Part shown: one piece after another, positions 1 through 8,552 of the stretch
Layout: every line of letters begins with the position of its first letter
How positions within the stretch are numbered: position 1 is the first letter of the stretch
Origin: Streptomyces griseus
GTDB lineage: Bacteria > Actinomycetota > Actinomycetes > Streptomycetales > Streptomycetaceae
Length of the DNA: 64,000 nucleotides
NCBI RefSeq assembly: GCF_900460065.1
Contig: NZ_UAVD01000012.1
Span: 88,338-152,337, forward strand
Reading direction: 5' to 3'
Position numbers and translations under genes: made by a program
The notes under the pieces: generated by a model
The model's database searches: none
The model's input: the letters and a program-made list of their open reading frames with translations, nothing else
Told to the model about the DNA's origin: nothing

Positions 1-731
1 AACTGTGGAGCCGAGAGACCGCCGACCGCTACGACGGGGAGGAGGCCGAGAACTCCTCGCCCGCCGCCCTCGAACCGACCCTCGCCTTCCTCGCCGGACT
101 CGCCGGAGAGGGCCGCGCCCTGGAGTTCGCCATCGGGACCGGACGCGTGGGCGTACCGCTCCGGGCGCGCGGTGTGCCGGTGGCGGGCATCGAACTGTCC
201 GAACCGATGGCGGCGGTGCTCCGCCGCAAGGCCGGCGCGGACACCCTCCCGGTGACCATCGGGGACATGGCCACCACCGTCGTCCCCGGCGAGTTCACCC
301 TGGTCTACCTCGTCTACAACACCATCTCGAACCTGCTCACCCAGGACGAGCAGGTCGAGTGCTTCCGCAACGCGGCCCGCCACCTCGCGCCCGGCGGCCG
401 GTTCGTCATCGAGCTGGCCGTGCCACCGCTGCGGTTCCTGCCGCCGGGCCAGGTCGCGGTGCCGTTCGACGTGTCCGACCGGCACCTCGGCTTCGACACC
501 TTCGACCTGGCCGAGCAGATGCTCGTCTCGCACCACTTCACCCGCGACGGCGACGACGGACGCTACCGCCGCGGAAGCTCACGCCACCGGTACGCGTGGC
601 CGGCGGAGCTCGACCTGATGGCCCGCATCGCCGGCCTGAAGCTGGAACGGCGCGTGGCGGACTGGCACGGGGCGCCGTTCACCGACGACGCGGAACAGCA
701 CATCTCGGTCTGGCGCAAGCCGGTGACCTGA
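1..731 (+). CDS. class I SAM-dependent methyltransferase (5' partial)
   Basis: The frame is open from the window edge, so the true start lies upstream. The visible protein has the glycine-rich SAM motif of a Rossmann methyltransferase (EFAIGTGRVGVPLRARG), followed by the acidic strand end GIELSEPM that normally binds the ribose. A later segment, RHLAPGGRFVIEL, matches the motif after strand 5 of class I methyltransferases. The C-terminal part (RYAWPAELDLMARIAGLKL) is typical of small-molecule methyltransferases of the UbiE/Methyltransf_25 type. The substrate cannot be inferred. No operon partner is visible, because the next gene is a separate lipoprotein 70 bases downstream. Confidence 0.85.
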   Translation, partial: LWSRETADRYDGEEAENSSPAALEPTLAFLAGLAGEGRALEFAIGTGRVGVPLRARGVPVAGIELSEPMAAVLRRKAGADTLPVTIGDMATTVVPGEFTLVYLVYNTISNLLTQDEQVECFRNAARHLAPGGRFVIELAVPPLRFLPPGQVAVPFDVSDRHLGFDTFDLAEQMLVSHHFTRDGDDGRYRRGSSRHRYAWPAELDLMARIAGLKLERRVADWHGAPFTDDAEQHISVWRKPVT

Positions 732-804
732 CGCGGTGGAGCCCGGAGCCTCCCGTCCGCGGGGCACCCCGTAGCATGATCCGATGCGGACCCGGGGGAC
801 TCCT

Positions 805-1497
805 GTGCGAAAGACACCGACCGCCGGGACAGCGGTCCTGGCGTGCCTGGTCATGGGCGTCGCGCTGACCGGCTGCTCGGACGGCGGCGCGTCCAAGGAG
901 CCCTCGGCCGCTCAGCTGCTCGACGACGCGAACGCCGCGATGAGCGATCTGACGTCGGTGACCATCGAGACGGCCACCAGGGTGACCGGGGGCGAGGACC
1001 GGTCCAGCCACCTGGTGACCGACCTCAAGGCCACGTGCGCCTACCGGACGGTCACGGCCTCGGGCGCCCGGCTCGACCAGATCCGGATCGGCGGGTCGGA
1101 CTACGTCCGCCCCAATCGGACCCATATGGAGGAGTCGGGCCGCAAGGTCGCGGGCAAGGGCGAGCAGGAACTGTGGGTCAAGGCCCTCTCCAGCGCGTCG
1201 CGGCCGGGCGACGAACTCTCCGACTGCACCCATGACTTCACCTCGTTCGGCAAACCCTCCAAGGGCGAGTCCTCCGAGATCGACGGGAAGCCGGCCGTCC
1301 TGCTGAAGGTCGCCGACGAGGAGAACAAGGGCGAGTTCGGCTTCCACGTGGCGACCGAGGGCAAGCCGTACATCCTCAAAGTCGTCTACAAGGACGCCAC
1401 GTTCCACAACACGACGTCATTCAGCGCCTTCGACGAGCCGCTGGACGTCCGTCCCCCGGACGAGGACGAGGTCGTGGACATGAGCGGCACCGACTGA
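805..1497 (+). CDS. secreted lipoprotein, LolA/LppX-like size class
   Basis: The 230-residue protein has a basic N-terminus, a hydrophobic stretch and the lipobox LTGC, so it should be a lipid-anchored extracellular protein. After a short Ser/Ala linker it has an alternating strand pattern, and its length is similar to mycobacterial LppX/LprG-type and Streptomyces LolA-like lipoproteins; this similarity is inferred from shape rather than a diagnostic motif. I prefer the GTG at 805, which sits just after a purine-rich GGGGGA. An ATG at 784 in the same frame would add seven residues. Function unknown. Confidence 0.8.
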   Translation: MRKTPTAGTAVLACLVMGVALTGCSDGGASKEPSAAQLLDDANAAMSDLTSVTIETATRVTGGEDRSSHLVTDLKATCAYRTVTASGARLDQIRIGGSDYVRPNRTHMEESGRKVAGKGEQELWVKALSSASRPGDELSDCTHDFTSFGKPSKGESSEIDGKPAVLLKVADEENKGEFGFHVATEGKPYILKVVYKDATFHNTTSFSAFDEPLDVRPPDEDEVVDMSGTD

Positions 1498-1719
1498 CCG
1501 ACCCCACCGAACGAGCCCAGCGCATCCGGGCCCGGAAAAGGGGGGCGTGGGCGGGCTCGCGGACGACGGTGCCGGACGCATCGCGGCCTCCCCCGTGACC
1601 GGTCTCGGACGTGTTTTACGATCGGCCATCATGAGACGCCTTGCGCAGCACACCCGGGACGACGCGTACGCATCGAAAAGGGATTACCAGGAGCTTCATC
1701 AGGTTCGCAGTGTCAGGGC
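1498..1719. other. gene-poor stretch at edge of methylase island
   Basis: I see no convincing gene here. The short open frames on both strands lack a ribosome binding site and recognisable sequence. From about 1660 the base composition becomes less GC-rich, marking the edge of the lower-GC methyltransferase island. Confidence 0.4.
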
Positions 1720-1875
1720 CTACTCCGGGACTCCCGTCGCCGGCTTGAATTTCCCCTGGTAGGAGCAGAGGGAGTGCAGCTTGTGCCCCCAGGCTCGGCT
1801 CGCGTACGGGCCGCTGGTGTAGGGGAGTTCTGCTTGGAAGTCGTCGATCGCGGCTTCCAGGTCGGAGCGCTTCAC
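1720..1875 (-). pseudogene. N-terminal stub of a second DNA methyltransferase
   Basis: A 51-codon frame starts with GTG two bases after the stop of the upstream methyltransferase, a spacing typical of translational coupling. Its product contains WGHKLHSLCSYQGKFKPATG. This resembles the N-terminal H-x-hydrophobic-x-Y-x-GK-x-x-P motif that precedes motif I (DPxGGxGT) in a family of DNA methylases, but the frame stops right after it. No DPxGGxGT or DPPY/SPPY motif follows in any frame down to 1500. I infer a truncated partner methylase whose body was deleted. It could instead be a short expressed peptide, but the motif makes a remnant more likely. Confidence 0.5.
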
Positions 1876-1877
1876 CG

Positions 1878-3110
1878 TCAGGCCTTTCGGAAAATGATCT
1901 CGACCTGACGAAGCTCGCTGCGGTCGCGTGAATACCTGCGGGCGATCACCTCGTCGGACGTCACTTCGAATCCGACGTGCTCGGCCACCTGAACGAGCAG
2001 GCGGTCCGTGGGGACATGAACGCCGTAGAACTTGGAGTCCCCGATGTCGAAAATGAACTCCCCGCCGGTCTTCAGGTTGTGCTGCACCGCCTGGAAGACT
2101 TGCGTCATATCGGAGAAGTACTGCCGTACCAGAAGGGGGATCCTCTTGTCCGGAGAAGCCACATCGAGTGCCGACGCCACCTCTTCGACGCTCGGGTAGG
2201 TGTGCTCAAGGGTGCGCGTCCGGCTGACATTGTTGATGCCGGCCGTCACCGCTTTTCTGCACAGCCCCGGAAGCTCTTTCTCGGCCTTGATGAAGTCGAG
2301 GAGCCACAGCTCGATCTTGGTGTTGCGGAAATAGTTCGTCCCGTTGAGGTACGGCGGTGACGTGATGGCCAGATCGAAGCGGCCCGCTTCGCCGTGGCTA
2401 ATTTCGCGACAGTCCTCCGAGAGCTTCGTCATGGAGCCCGTGCGATCCGGAATCATCTGGATATCGCGCATCATCTGCGTCACGGAAGAATGGACGAGGC
2501 CCTGGACGTCGACGACGCGCGTCACGTACTCGTTCGCCCGCCGGCGCCTGAGGTCGGCGCGCCGGGTCATATGGGAACTGGCCACCGCGTTGGACGCGAC
2601 GGCCAACAGGAGGAGATCGCGCAGCCAGGCTCGGCCGTCGCCCGTACGGCAGGCCAGGTCCTTGACGGCGAGCAGCGTGCGGAGGTGATCCTCCTCGAAG
2701 AAATCACGCCGGGGGAAAGCTTCGTGGTAGGCCGAAAGGTCGACGAGCTTCGCCTCGTGCTCCAGGCCGTCGGACCGCAGGTGCTTCAGGAACTGCTTCG
2801 CCGCCGCCTGGAACTCGGACTGGTTCTCCCTGGCCGTACGTGCCGCGTTGACCTTTGTCTCCGCCACGAAGGACATGAAAGGATTGATCTCCGAGTAGGA
2901 GGAATCAATCCCTGATTGAGAAGCGACCACCTGGACCGTTCCGGAACCGCCGAACGGGTCGTAGACATTCGCGACCCCTTCGTGGCGGGCGATTTTCTGA
3001 CGAACGTAATCCGCGGAAAATCCTTCGACGTAGGGATACCAGCTGTGAACGGCCTGATTCCTGTTATCTCTGAAAGTAACACCGAGATCGAGTGTGCTTT
3101 GCTGCGTCAC
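1878..3110 (-). CDS. site-specific DNA methyltransferase (amino-methyltransferase)
   Basis: The 410-residue protein carries both catalytic hallmarks of amino-group DNA methyltransferases: motif I, DPFGGSGT at residues 51-58 (SAM binding), and motif IV, SPPY at 251-254, the form usually seen in N4-cytosine enzymes. Motif I precedes motif IV by about 200 residues, so the target-recognition region may lie between or after them. An N-terminal VHSWYPYVEGFS is the family's entry motif. The GTG at 3110 has AGGGA just upstream; an open frame continues to 3215 without a better start. The gene has visibly lower GC and weaker third-position bias than its neighbours, suggesting acquisition by transfer. 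No endonuclease gene is adjacent; a coupled methylase stub follows. Confidence 0.85.
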   Translation of the reverse strand: MTQQSTLDLGVTFRDNRNQAVHSWYPYVEGFSADYVRQKIARHEGVANVYDPFGGSGTVQVVASQSGIDSSYSEINPFMSFVAETKVNAARTARENQSEFQAAAKQFLKHLRSDGLEHEAKLVDLSAYHEAFPRRDFFEEDHLRTLLAVKDLACRTGDGRAWLRDLLLLAVASNAVASSHMTRRADLRRRRANEYVTRVVDVQGLVHSSVTQMMRDIQMIPDRTGSMTKLSEDCREISHGEAGRFDLAITSPPYLNGTNYFRNTKIELWLLDFIKAEKELPGLCRKAVTAGINNVSRTRTLEHTYPSVEEVASALDVASPDKRIPLLVRQYFSDMTQVFQAVQHNLKTGGEFIFDIGDSKFYGVHVPTDRLLVQVAEHVGFEVTSDEVIARRYSRDRSELRQVEIIFRKA

Positions 3111-3610
3111 TGGTTCCCTGCCGAAGCGTTCGTGGGTGGTCGCGACAGTGTATAGCAGGAGGCACAGGTCGGTGCCTGACGCAGGCGCAGGGCGGAGTGC
3201 GCCAGGAGGATTCATTGGCGAGCGACAAGACCGTCACTCACCGTCCCCCGTGCGGGAACCGCGCCGGTGGAGCGGCTTTGGACGGGACTCTTTTCGGGGC
3301 GAATGATCACGGCCCCGGGGTTTCGACGAGCCGACGGTTTGTCCTTCTGCCCGGGGCGTGACCTTCGGGCCGAGATCTACGGGGCTCCCTGAAAAGGCGG
3401 CTGCCTTAAAACCGCGGAGCCGGTGTGATTCGCCGGACGTCCGCCGGCTCCCGCCGGACCTCCTGAGCGGACCCCTCCTGGCCGGGTATGAGAGCACGCC
3501 GAGCCGCCCGGCCCCGAGGGGGCACCGCGCCTCGCGGGGCGTCGGCCGCGTCGTGGCGGTCGCGGGACGCCGATCCGGCCCGTGCGGCGCACTCGGCGGA
3601 GAAGACGAAA
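3111..3610. other. 500-base stretch without a supported gene
   Basis: The stretch separates the methylase from gpmA. Short frames on both strands lack ribosome binding sites and show no family motifs. It presumably carries the methylase promoter near 3130-3330 and the other boundary of the transferred island. Confidence 0.4.
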
Positions 3611-3649
3611 ACGCCCCCGCCCCGCGCCGTAAGCGCAGGTCGGGGGCGT
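3611..3649 (-). terminator. gpmA terminator hairpin
   Basis: An 8-bp perfect stem (ACGCCCCC at 3611-3618 with its complement at 3642-3649) lies 11 bases past the gpmA stop. It has no U-tract, as is common for terminators in this GC range. Confidence 0.6.
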
Positions 3650-3660
3650 GATCAGGGAAC

Positions 3661-4422
3661 CTACTTCTTCTTGCCCTGGTTCTTCACGGCCTCGATGGCG
3701 GCCTTCGCCGCGTCCGGGTCCAGGTACGTGCCGCCCGGCTTCAGCGGCTTGAAGTCGGCGTCGAGCTCGTAGGAGAGCGGGATGCCCGTCGGGATGTTGA
3801 GGCCCGAGATGTCCTCGTCCGAGATGCCGTCCAGGTGCTTCACCAGACCGCGCAGGCTGTTGCCGTGGGCGGCGACCAGGACCGTGCGGCCGGTGAGGAG
3901 GTCCGGGACGATGCTGTCGAACCAGTACGGGAGCATGCGGACGACGACGTCCTTCAGGCACTCCGTGTCCGGGCGCACCTCCGGCGGGAGGGTCGCGTAG
4001 CGCGGGTCGTCGAACTGGCTGAACTCGTCGTCGCGGGCCAGCGGCGGCGGCGGGGTGTCGTACGAGCGGCGCCACAGCATGAACTGCTCCTCGCCGAACT
4101 CGGCGAGCGTCTGCGCCTTGTCCTTGCCCTGGAGCGCGCCGTAGTGGCGCTCGTTCAGCCGCCAGGAGCGGCGGACCGGGATCCAGAGGCGGTCGGCGGA
4201 CTCCAGGGCCAGCTGGGCGGTCCGGATCGCGCGCCGCTGGAGCGAGGTGTGCAGGACGTCGGGGAGCAGACCGGCGTCCTTGAGCAGCTCACCGCCGCGG
4301 ACTGCTTCCTTCTCGCCCTTCTCGGTGAGGTTGACGTCCACCCAACCGGTGAACAGGTTCTTCGCGTTCCATTCGCTCTCGCCGTGGCGGAGGAGGATCA
4401 GCTTGTACGGTGCGTCGGCCAT
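3661..4422 (-). CDS. gpmA: 2,3-bisphosphoglycerate-dependent phosphoglycerate mutase
   Basis: This is the glycolytic enzyme that interconverts 3- and 2-phosphoglycerate in the cytosol. The phosphohistidine signature LRHGESEWN lies at residues 11-19, with H13 as the phosphorylated residue. The second catalytic histidine is in [10 protein letters not shown], and [14 protein letters not shown] is the diagnostic segment of the cofactor-dependent class. At 253 residues it has the full length of the family. It ends in a lysine-rich tail (QGKKK). It is transcribed alone, away from the MFS gene, with which it shares the upstream intergenic region. A hairpin follows the stop codon. Confidence 0.97.
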   Translation of the reverse strand: MADAPYKLILLRHGESEWNAKNLFTGWVDVNLTEKGEKEAVRGGELLKDAGLLPDVLHTSLQRRAIRTAQLALESADRLWIPVRRSWRLNERHYGALQGKDKAQTLAEFGEEQFMLWRRSYDTPPPPLARDDEFSQFDDPRYATLPPEVRPDTECLKDVVVRMLPYWFDSIVPDLLTGRTVLVAAHGNSLRGLVKHLDGISDEDISGLNIPTGIPLSYELDADFKPLKPGGTYLDPDAAKAAIEAVKNQGKKK

Positions 4423-4629
4423 GAGTCCGAGCGTAATCGAACCCGTGCGGGCTCCGCGCGTCCGCCCGCAACGCGGACAAGGCCCCCGGCCGGGAGAACC
4501 CGGCCGCCCGACGATTGACGGGGGACGTCAATCCGGTGGCGGGCGGGGAGCCGGGCTTCGTAATGTCTCGGACGTCGTCGGGGGTGTTACCCGAGGCCTC
4601 GTTCCGTACGTCCCGTGGGGGGAATTCCT

Positions 4630-5958
4630 ATGTCCGTCGCCGGTCTGCGCAGAGCCGCCCGCGAGACCGTCTCCGGGATGCCCCGCGAGTTCTGGTGGTT
4701 GTGGACCAGCACCCTGGTCAACCGTCTCGGGGCGTTCGTCGCGACCTTCATGGCCCTCTACCTGACCCTGGACCGGGGCTACTCCGCCTCGTACGCCGGC
4801 CTCGTCGCCGCCCTCCACGGGCTCGGCGGGGTCATCTCCTCGCTCGGCGCCGGTGTGATGACCGACCGGCTGGGGCGGCGGCCCACCATGCTGATCGCCC
4901 AGGTCTCCACGGCGGTGTCGGTGGCGGTGCTCGGGTTCATGGTGCACCCCGTCGCCATCGCCGCCGTCGCGTTCCTCGTCGGCATGGCGAGCAACGCCTC
5001 CCGCCCCGCCGTCCAGGCGATGATGGCGGACATCGTGCCCCCGAAGGACCGGGTCCGGGCCTTCTCGCTCAACTACTGGGCCATCAACCTCGGCTTCGCG
5101 ATCTCCTCCGCCGGAGCCGGGTTCATCGCCGAGTACAGCTACCGCGCGGGGTTCCTCGGCGAGGCCCTGATGACGCTCGTGTGCGCCGTGCTCGTCTTCG
5201 TGAAGGTGCCGGAGTCGCGGCCCGCGCGAGCGGTGGTGAAGACCGTCGGCGGCAAGCGGCCCCAGGACGAGGTGCGGCTGACGACCGTCCTGCGCGACGG
5301 GCGCTACATGGGGGTCGTGGGGCTGTCGTTCCTGGTGTCGCTGATCTTCCAGCAGGGCTACGTGGGGCTGCCGGTGGCGATGGGCACGGACGGGCTCTCC
5401 AGCTCCGACTTCGGTACCGCCATCGCCGTCAACGGCGTGCTGATCGTGGTCCTCCAGATCCCCGTCACCCGCTTCATCCAGCACCGCGACCCGCGCCGGC
5501 TGCTGATCATCTCCTCGGTGCTCGCCGGGTACGGCTTCGGGCTGACGGCCTTCGCCGGGTCGGTCGCCGCGTACGCGCTCACCGTGTGCGTCTGGACCCT
5601 CGCCGAGATCGTCAACGCGCCCACGCAGACGGGCCTGGTCGTCCAGCTGTCGCCCGCCGAGGGCCGGGGCCGCTACCAGGGCGTGTACACGATGTCCTGG
5701 TCGGTGGCCGCGCTCGTCGCGCCGCTGATGTCCGGCTTCGTCATCGACCACTACGGCGCCGCCTGGCTCTGGGCCGCCTGCGCCGTGATCGGCACGGTCG
5801 CCGGCCTCGGCTACTGGCTGCTGATGCGCAACCTGCCGCACGAGGAGCACGCGGTGGCGGACGTGCTGCCCGAGCCCGCGCCCGTACCGGCCGAGGCCCG
5901 GCCGGACCTGGCCGAGCCGGAGGCCGCACCCGCCGCGGCGGTGGAGCGGGCGGGCTGA
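4630..5958 (+). CDS. MFS transporter, drug-efflux type
   Basis: The 442-residue protein has about 12 hydrophobic segments. The MFS signature between segments 2 and 3 appears as GVMTDRLGRRPTMLI, and the central loop is charged (KTVGGKRPQDEVRL). The acidic Pro/Ala-rich tail is probably cytoplasmic. The overall pattern is that of multidrug or small-molecule exporters of the inner membrane; the substrate is unknown. I chose the ATG at 4630 because a GGGGGG run lies 8-13 bases upstream; a GTG at 4615 would fall inside that Shine-Dalgarno region. It is divergent from gpmA and ends at a strong shared terminator. Confidence 0.9.
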   Translation: MSVAGLRRAARETVSGMPREFWWLWTSTLVNRLGAFVATFMALYLTLDRGYSASYAGLVAALHGLGGVISSLGAGVMTDRLGRRPTMLIAQVSTAVSVAVLGFMVHPVAIAAVAFLVGMASNASRPAVQAMMADIVPPKDRVRAFSLNYWAINLGFAISSAGAGFIAEYSYRAGFLGEALMTLVCAVLVFVKVPESRPARAVVKTVGGKRPQDEVRLTTVLRDGRYMGVVGLSFLVSLIFQQGYVGLPVAMGTDGLSSSDFGTAIAVNGVLIVVLQIPVTRFIQHRDPRRLLIISSVLAGYGFGLTAFAGSVAAYALTVCVWTLAEIVNAPTQTGLVVQLSPAEGRGRYQGVYTMSWSVAALVAPLMSGFVIDHYGAAWLWAACAVIGTVAGLGYWLLMRNLPHEEHAVADVLPEPAPVPAEARPDLAEPEAAPAAAVERAG

Positions 5959-5976
5959 CCGGGGCGACCGGTGACG

Positions 5977-6019
5977 CGCACGGCGCCCGCCCGGACCGAA
6001 GCCGGGCGGGCGCCGTGCG
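5977..6019. terminator. bidirectional terminator, 18-bp perfect stem
   Basis: The arms 5977-5994 and 6002-6019 are exactly complementary around a 7-base loop. The hairpin lies between the convergent MFS gene and the cysteine-rich micropeptide gene and can serve both. Confidence 0.8.
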
Positions 6020-6036
6020 TCCGTGGGCGGCGCGGA

Positions 6037-6186
6037 TCAGCCGGAGCAGCCGCCGCACTGGCACGGGGCGCCGGACTGGCAGCCGCACCCGCAGCCCGAC
6101 CCGCAGCCGCAGGCGCCGAGCACCGTCCGGCGCACCACTTCGGTCGGGGTCTCCTGCTGGGGTTCGGTCGTGGGGGAATCGGCCAT
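6037..6186 (-). CDS. 49-residue cysteine-rich, metallothionein-like protein
   Basis: A perfect AGGAGG precedes the ATG at 6186. The N-terminal half (MADSPTTEPQQETPTEVVRR) is hydrophilic. The C-terminal 24 residues contain eight cysteines in the pattern C-G-C-x3-C-G-C-G-C-x5-C-x-C-x2-C, separated almost only by Gly/Ser/Gln. No signal peptide is visible, so the protein is likely cytosolic. Dense CxC spacing in a tiny protein is typical of metallothioneins that bind Cu(I) or Zn(II). The leader-plus-core layout could also fit a ribosomally made peptide precursor, but no modification enzyme is near. It lies between the MFS gene and phoU, with its own terminator. I infer metal sequestration without direct proof. 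Confidence 0.75.
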   Translation of the reverse strand: MADSPTTEPQQETPTEVVRRTVLGACGCGSGCGCGCQSGAPCQCGGCSG

Positions 6187-6412
6187 GGTTCCTCCTCAGG
6201 GCATACGACTGGGCGGCGGACGCCGGTGCGCCGCCGCCGGGGACGTACGGCACGGCCCACCGCTCACGGCCGTGGCGCCGTCCGTCCCCGCCCCATTGCA
6301 TGCCCACCCCCGCGGGCGCATCAACGGCGCACGCGCGCAGGAACATAAGTGCGACCCGCGTGCGCCGTGGGCACTCCGGCACGACCGGGGCCGCCGGCGG
6401 CCCGAGCCGCCG

Positions 6413-7090
6413 CTACGCGCCCTCGACCGGGGTCACCGCCTGGATCTCGTCCGCGTGCTCGCCCGTCACCAGGTAGACGACGCGCTTGGCGACCGACACC
6501 GCGTGGTCGGCGAAACGCTCGTAGTAGCGGCCCAGGAGCGTCACGTCGACGGCCGTCTCGATGCCGTGCTTCCAGCGGTCGTCCATCAGGTGCTGGAACA
6601 GCGTGCGGTGCAGCAGGTCCATCTCGTCGTCGTCCTGCTCCAGCTGGAGGGCCAGATCGACGTCCTTGGTGATGATGACCTCGGCCGCCTTGGCCATCAG
6701 GCGCTGGGCGAGCTGGCCCATCTCCAGAATGGTGGCGTGCAGGTCGTTCGGGACCGCAGCCTGCGGGAAGCGCAGCCGGGCCAGCTTCGCCACGTGCTGG
6801 GCCAGGTCGCCCGACCGCTCCAGGTCGGCGCTCATCCGCAGCGAGGTGACCACGATCCGCAGGTCGGTCGCCACCGGCTGCTGGCGGGCGAGGAGCGCGA
6901 TGGCCCGGGCCTCCAGGTCGTGCTGGAGGTCGTCGACCTTCTGGTCCCCGGCGATCACGGTCTCCGCCAGCGCCAGGTCGGCGTCGAGCATGGACGTGGT
7001 CGCCCGTCCGATCGCCGAGCCGACCAGCCGGGCCATCTCCACCAGGCCCTCTCCGATCGAATCGAGTTCCTCGTGGTAAGCGTCGCGCAT
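6413..7090 (-). CDS. phoU: phosphate transport/signalling regulator PhoU
   Basis: The 225-residue, all-helical protein begins MRDAYHEELDSIGEGLVEM and shows the two tandem PhoU repeats of about 100 residues, with acidic metal-binding clusters typical of the family. PhoU proteins couple the Pst phosphate importer to the PhoR sensor kinase and damp the phosphate response. The gene is divergent from phoR-phoP, and a PHO box lies in the shared promoter region, so expression is probably induced by PhoP under phosphate limitation. Length is normal for actinobacterial PhoU. Confidence 0.95.
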   Translation of the reverse strand: MRDAYHEELDSIGEGLVEMARLVGSAIGRATTSMLDADLALAETVIAGDQKVDDLQHDLEARAIALLARQQPVATDLRIVVTSLRMSADLERSGDLAQHVAKLARLRFPQAAVPNDLHATILEMGQLAQRLMAKAAEVIITKDVDLALQLEQDDDEMDLLHRTLFQHLMDDRWKHGIETAVDVTLLGRYYERFADHAVSVAKRVVYLVTGEHADEIQAVTPVEGA

Positions 7091-7183
7091 GGGAAGTCCC
7101 TCTCCAGTTCCGAACTGAGGCCGGGGTCTCGGACCGACCCCCACGGTTACACGGTGGGGCCGAAACGCGTCCGTATCCGGCCC

Positions 7184-7216
7184 CCCAAGTGAACCGGCTC
7201 CTACCCCTCGGTGAAC
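7184..7216 (-). promoter_or_regulatory. PHO box (three 11-bp direct repeat units)
   Basis: Read on the minus strand, three contiguous 11-bp units occur: GTTCACCGAGG, GGTAGGAGCCG and GTTCACTTGGG. The outer two match the GTTCACC core of the Streptomyces PhoP-binding unit and the central one is degenerate, the usual arrangement. The site lies between phoU and phoR and should control both. Confidence 0.8.
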
Positions 7217-7289
7217 TCTGGGCGACGAGTGTTCGAGATGGCACTCGGACGGCTGGGAGGGAGTCGTCGCACCCGCATAACCTTGAAGC

Positions 7290-8552
7290 ATGGACGTGAA
7301 CGCGGCGGTCGCCGCAGCTGCAGCGATCGCCGGGCTGCTGACCGGTGTGATCGCCATGCTGGCGTTCCGCTGGAGCGAACGCGACCTGAAGCGGCCCACG
7401 CGCACCTCGCTGCGGCCGGACGGCAACGCGGCCCTGCCCCCCGGAGTGGACACCGTCCTCTCCGTCCTCAGCTCCTCCGCCGTCGTCCTCGACGAGAGCG
7501 ACGGCGTGGTGAAGGCCAGCTCCGCGGCGTACGCCCTGGGCCTGGTCAGAGGGGGCCGGCTGGCCGTCGAACCCATGCTCAACATGGCCAGGGACACCCG
7601 GCGGGACGGCGAGATACGGCAGGGCGAGCTGGACCTGCCCCGGCGCGGCACGGGCCGGGGGGACACCCTCGCGGTCTCCGCCCGGGTCGCCCCGCTGGGC
7701 TCGCGGCTGGTGCTGCTGCTCGTCGAGGACCTCACCGAGGCCCGCCGGATAGAAGCGGTACGGCGCGACTTCGTCGCCAACGTCAGCCATGAGCTGAAGA
7801 CCCCGACCGGAGCGCTCTCCCTGCTCTCCGAAGCGGTCATGGACGCCTCCGACGACCCGGAGGCGGTGGAGCGGTTCGCCGGGCGGATGCAGATCGAGGC
7901 GACCCGGCTGACCAACCTCGTCCAGGAGCTCATCGACCTCTCCCGGGTACAGAACGACGACCCGCTGGAGGACGCCGAGCCGGTCAAGGTGGAGACGCTG
8001 GTCGCCGAGGCGATCGACCGCTGCCGCCAGCAGGCCGGCTCGAAGCAGATCACCATGGCCTCCGCGGGCGCCGAGGGACTCACCGTCTGGGGCAACCGCG
8101 GCCAGCTCGTCGGCGCGCTCGGCAATCTCGTCGAGAACGCCGTCAACTACAGCCCCGCCCACACCCGCGTCGGCATCGCCGCGCGCCGCCTGGCCTCGCC
8201 GGGCGGGGATCTCATCGAGATAGCCGTCACCGACCAGGGGATCGGCATCTCCGAGAAGGACCGCGAGCGGGTCTTCGAGCGGTTCTACCGCGTCGACCCG
8301 GCCCGCTCACGGGCCACCGGTGGCACCGGTCTCGGCCTCGCCATCGTCAAACACGTGGCCGCCTCGCACGGCGGGGAGGTCACCGTCTGGAGCTCCGAGG
8401 GACAGGGCTCCACCTTCACCCTCCGGCTGCCCGAGACGGGCGCCGTGAGGGAGCGCACCACCGGCGGACCGCTTATCGTCAACGGCGACGACGAGGGGCC
8501 GTACGAGACCGACACCTTTGACCCCTTCCCTGCCCCGGAGGCTCTTCCGTGA
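7290..8552 (+). CDS. phoR: phosphate sensor histidine kinase PhoR (SenX3-like)
   Basis: The 420-residue kinase has one N-terminal membrane segment (about residues 2-24), a PAS-like region, then the phospho-acceptor motif FVANVSHELKTPTGAL. The ATPase domain follows, with N-box NLVENAVNYSP, G1 DQGIGIS and G2 GTGLGLAI. It should autophosphorylate on the H-box histidine and pass phosphate to PhoP. Its stop overlaps the phoP start by four bases, so the two are translationally coupled. It is divergent from phoU across a PHO box, consistent with autoregulation of the Pho system. Confidence 0.95.
   Translation: MDVNAAVAAAAAIAGLLTGVIAMLAFRWSERDLKRPTRTSLRPDGNAALPPGVDTVLSVLSSSAVVLDESDGVVKASSAAYALGLVRGGRLAVEPMLNMARDTRRDGEIRQGELDLPRRGTGRGDTLAVSARVAPLGSRLVLLLVEDLTEARRIEAVRRDFVANVSHELKTPTGALSLLSEAVMDASDDPEAVERFAGRMQIEATRLTNLVQELIDLSRVQNDDPLEDAEPVKVETLVAEAIDRCRQQAGSKQITMASAGAEGLTVWGNRGQLVGALGNLVENAVNYSPAHTRVGIAARRLASPGGDLIEIAVTDQGIGISEKDRERVFERFYRVDPARSRATGGTGLGLAIVKHVAASHGGEVTVWSSEGQGSTFTLRLPETGAVRERTTGGPLIVNGDDEGPYETDTFDPFPAPEALP

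Noticed and set aside
3380..3440. tRNA-like fragment (CCTTAAAA loop followed by GGTGTGATTCGCC)
   Set aside because: The acceptor stem and D arm cannot be formed, so it is neither a tRNA nor a clear attachment-site remnant.
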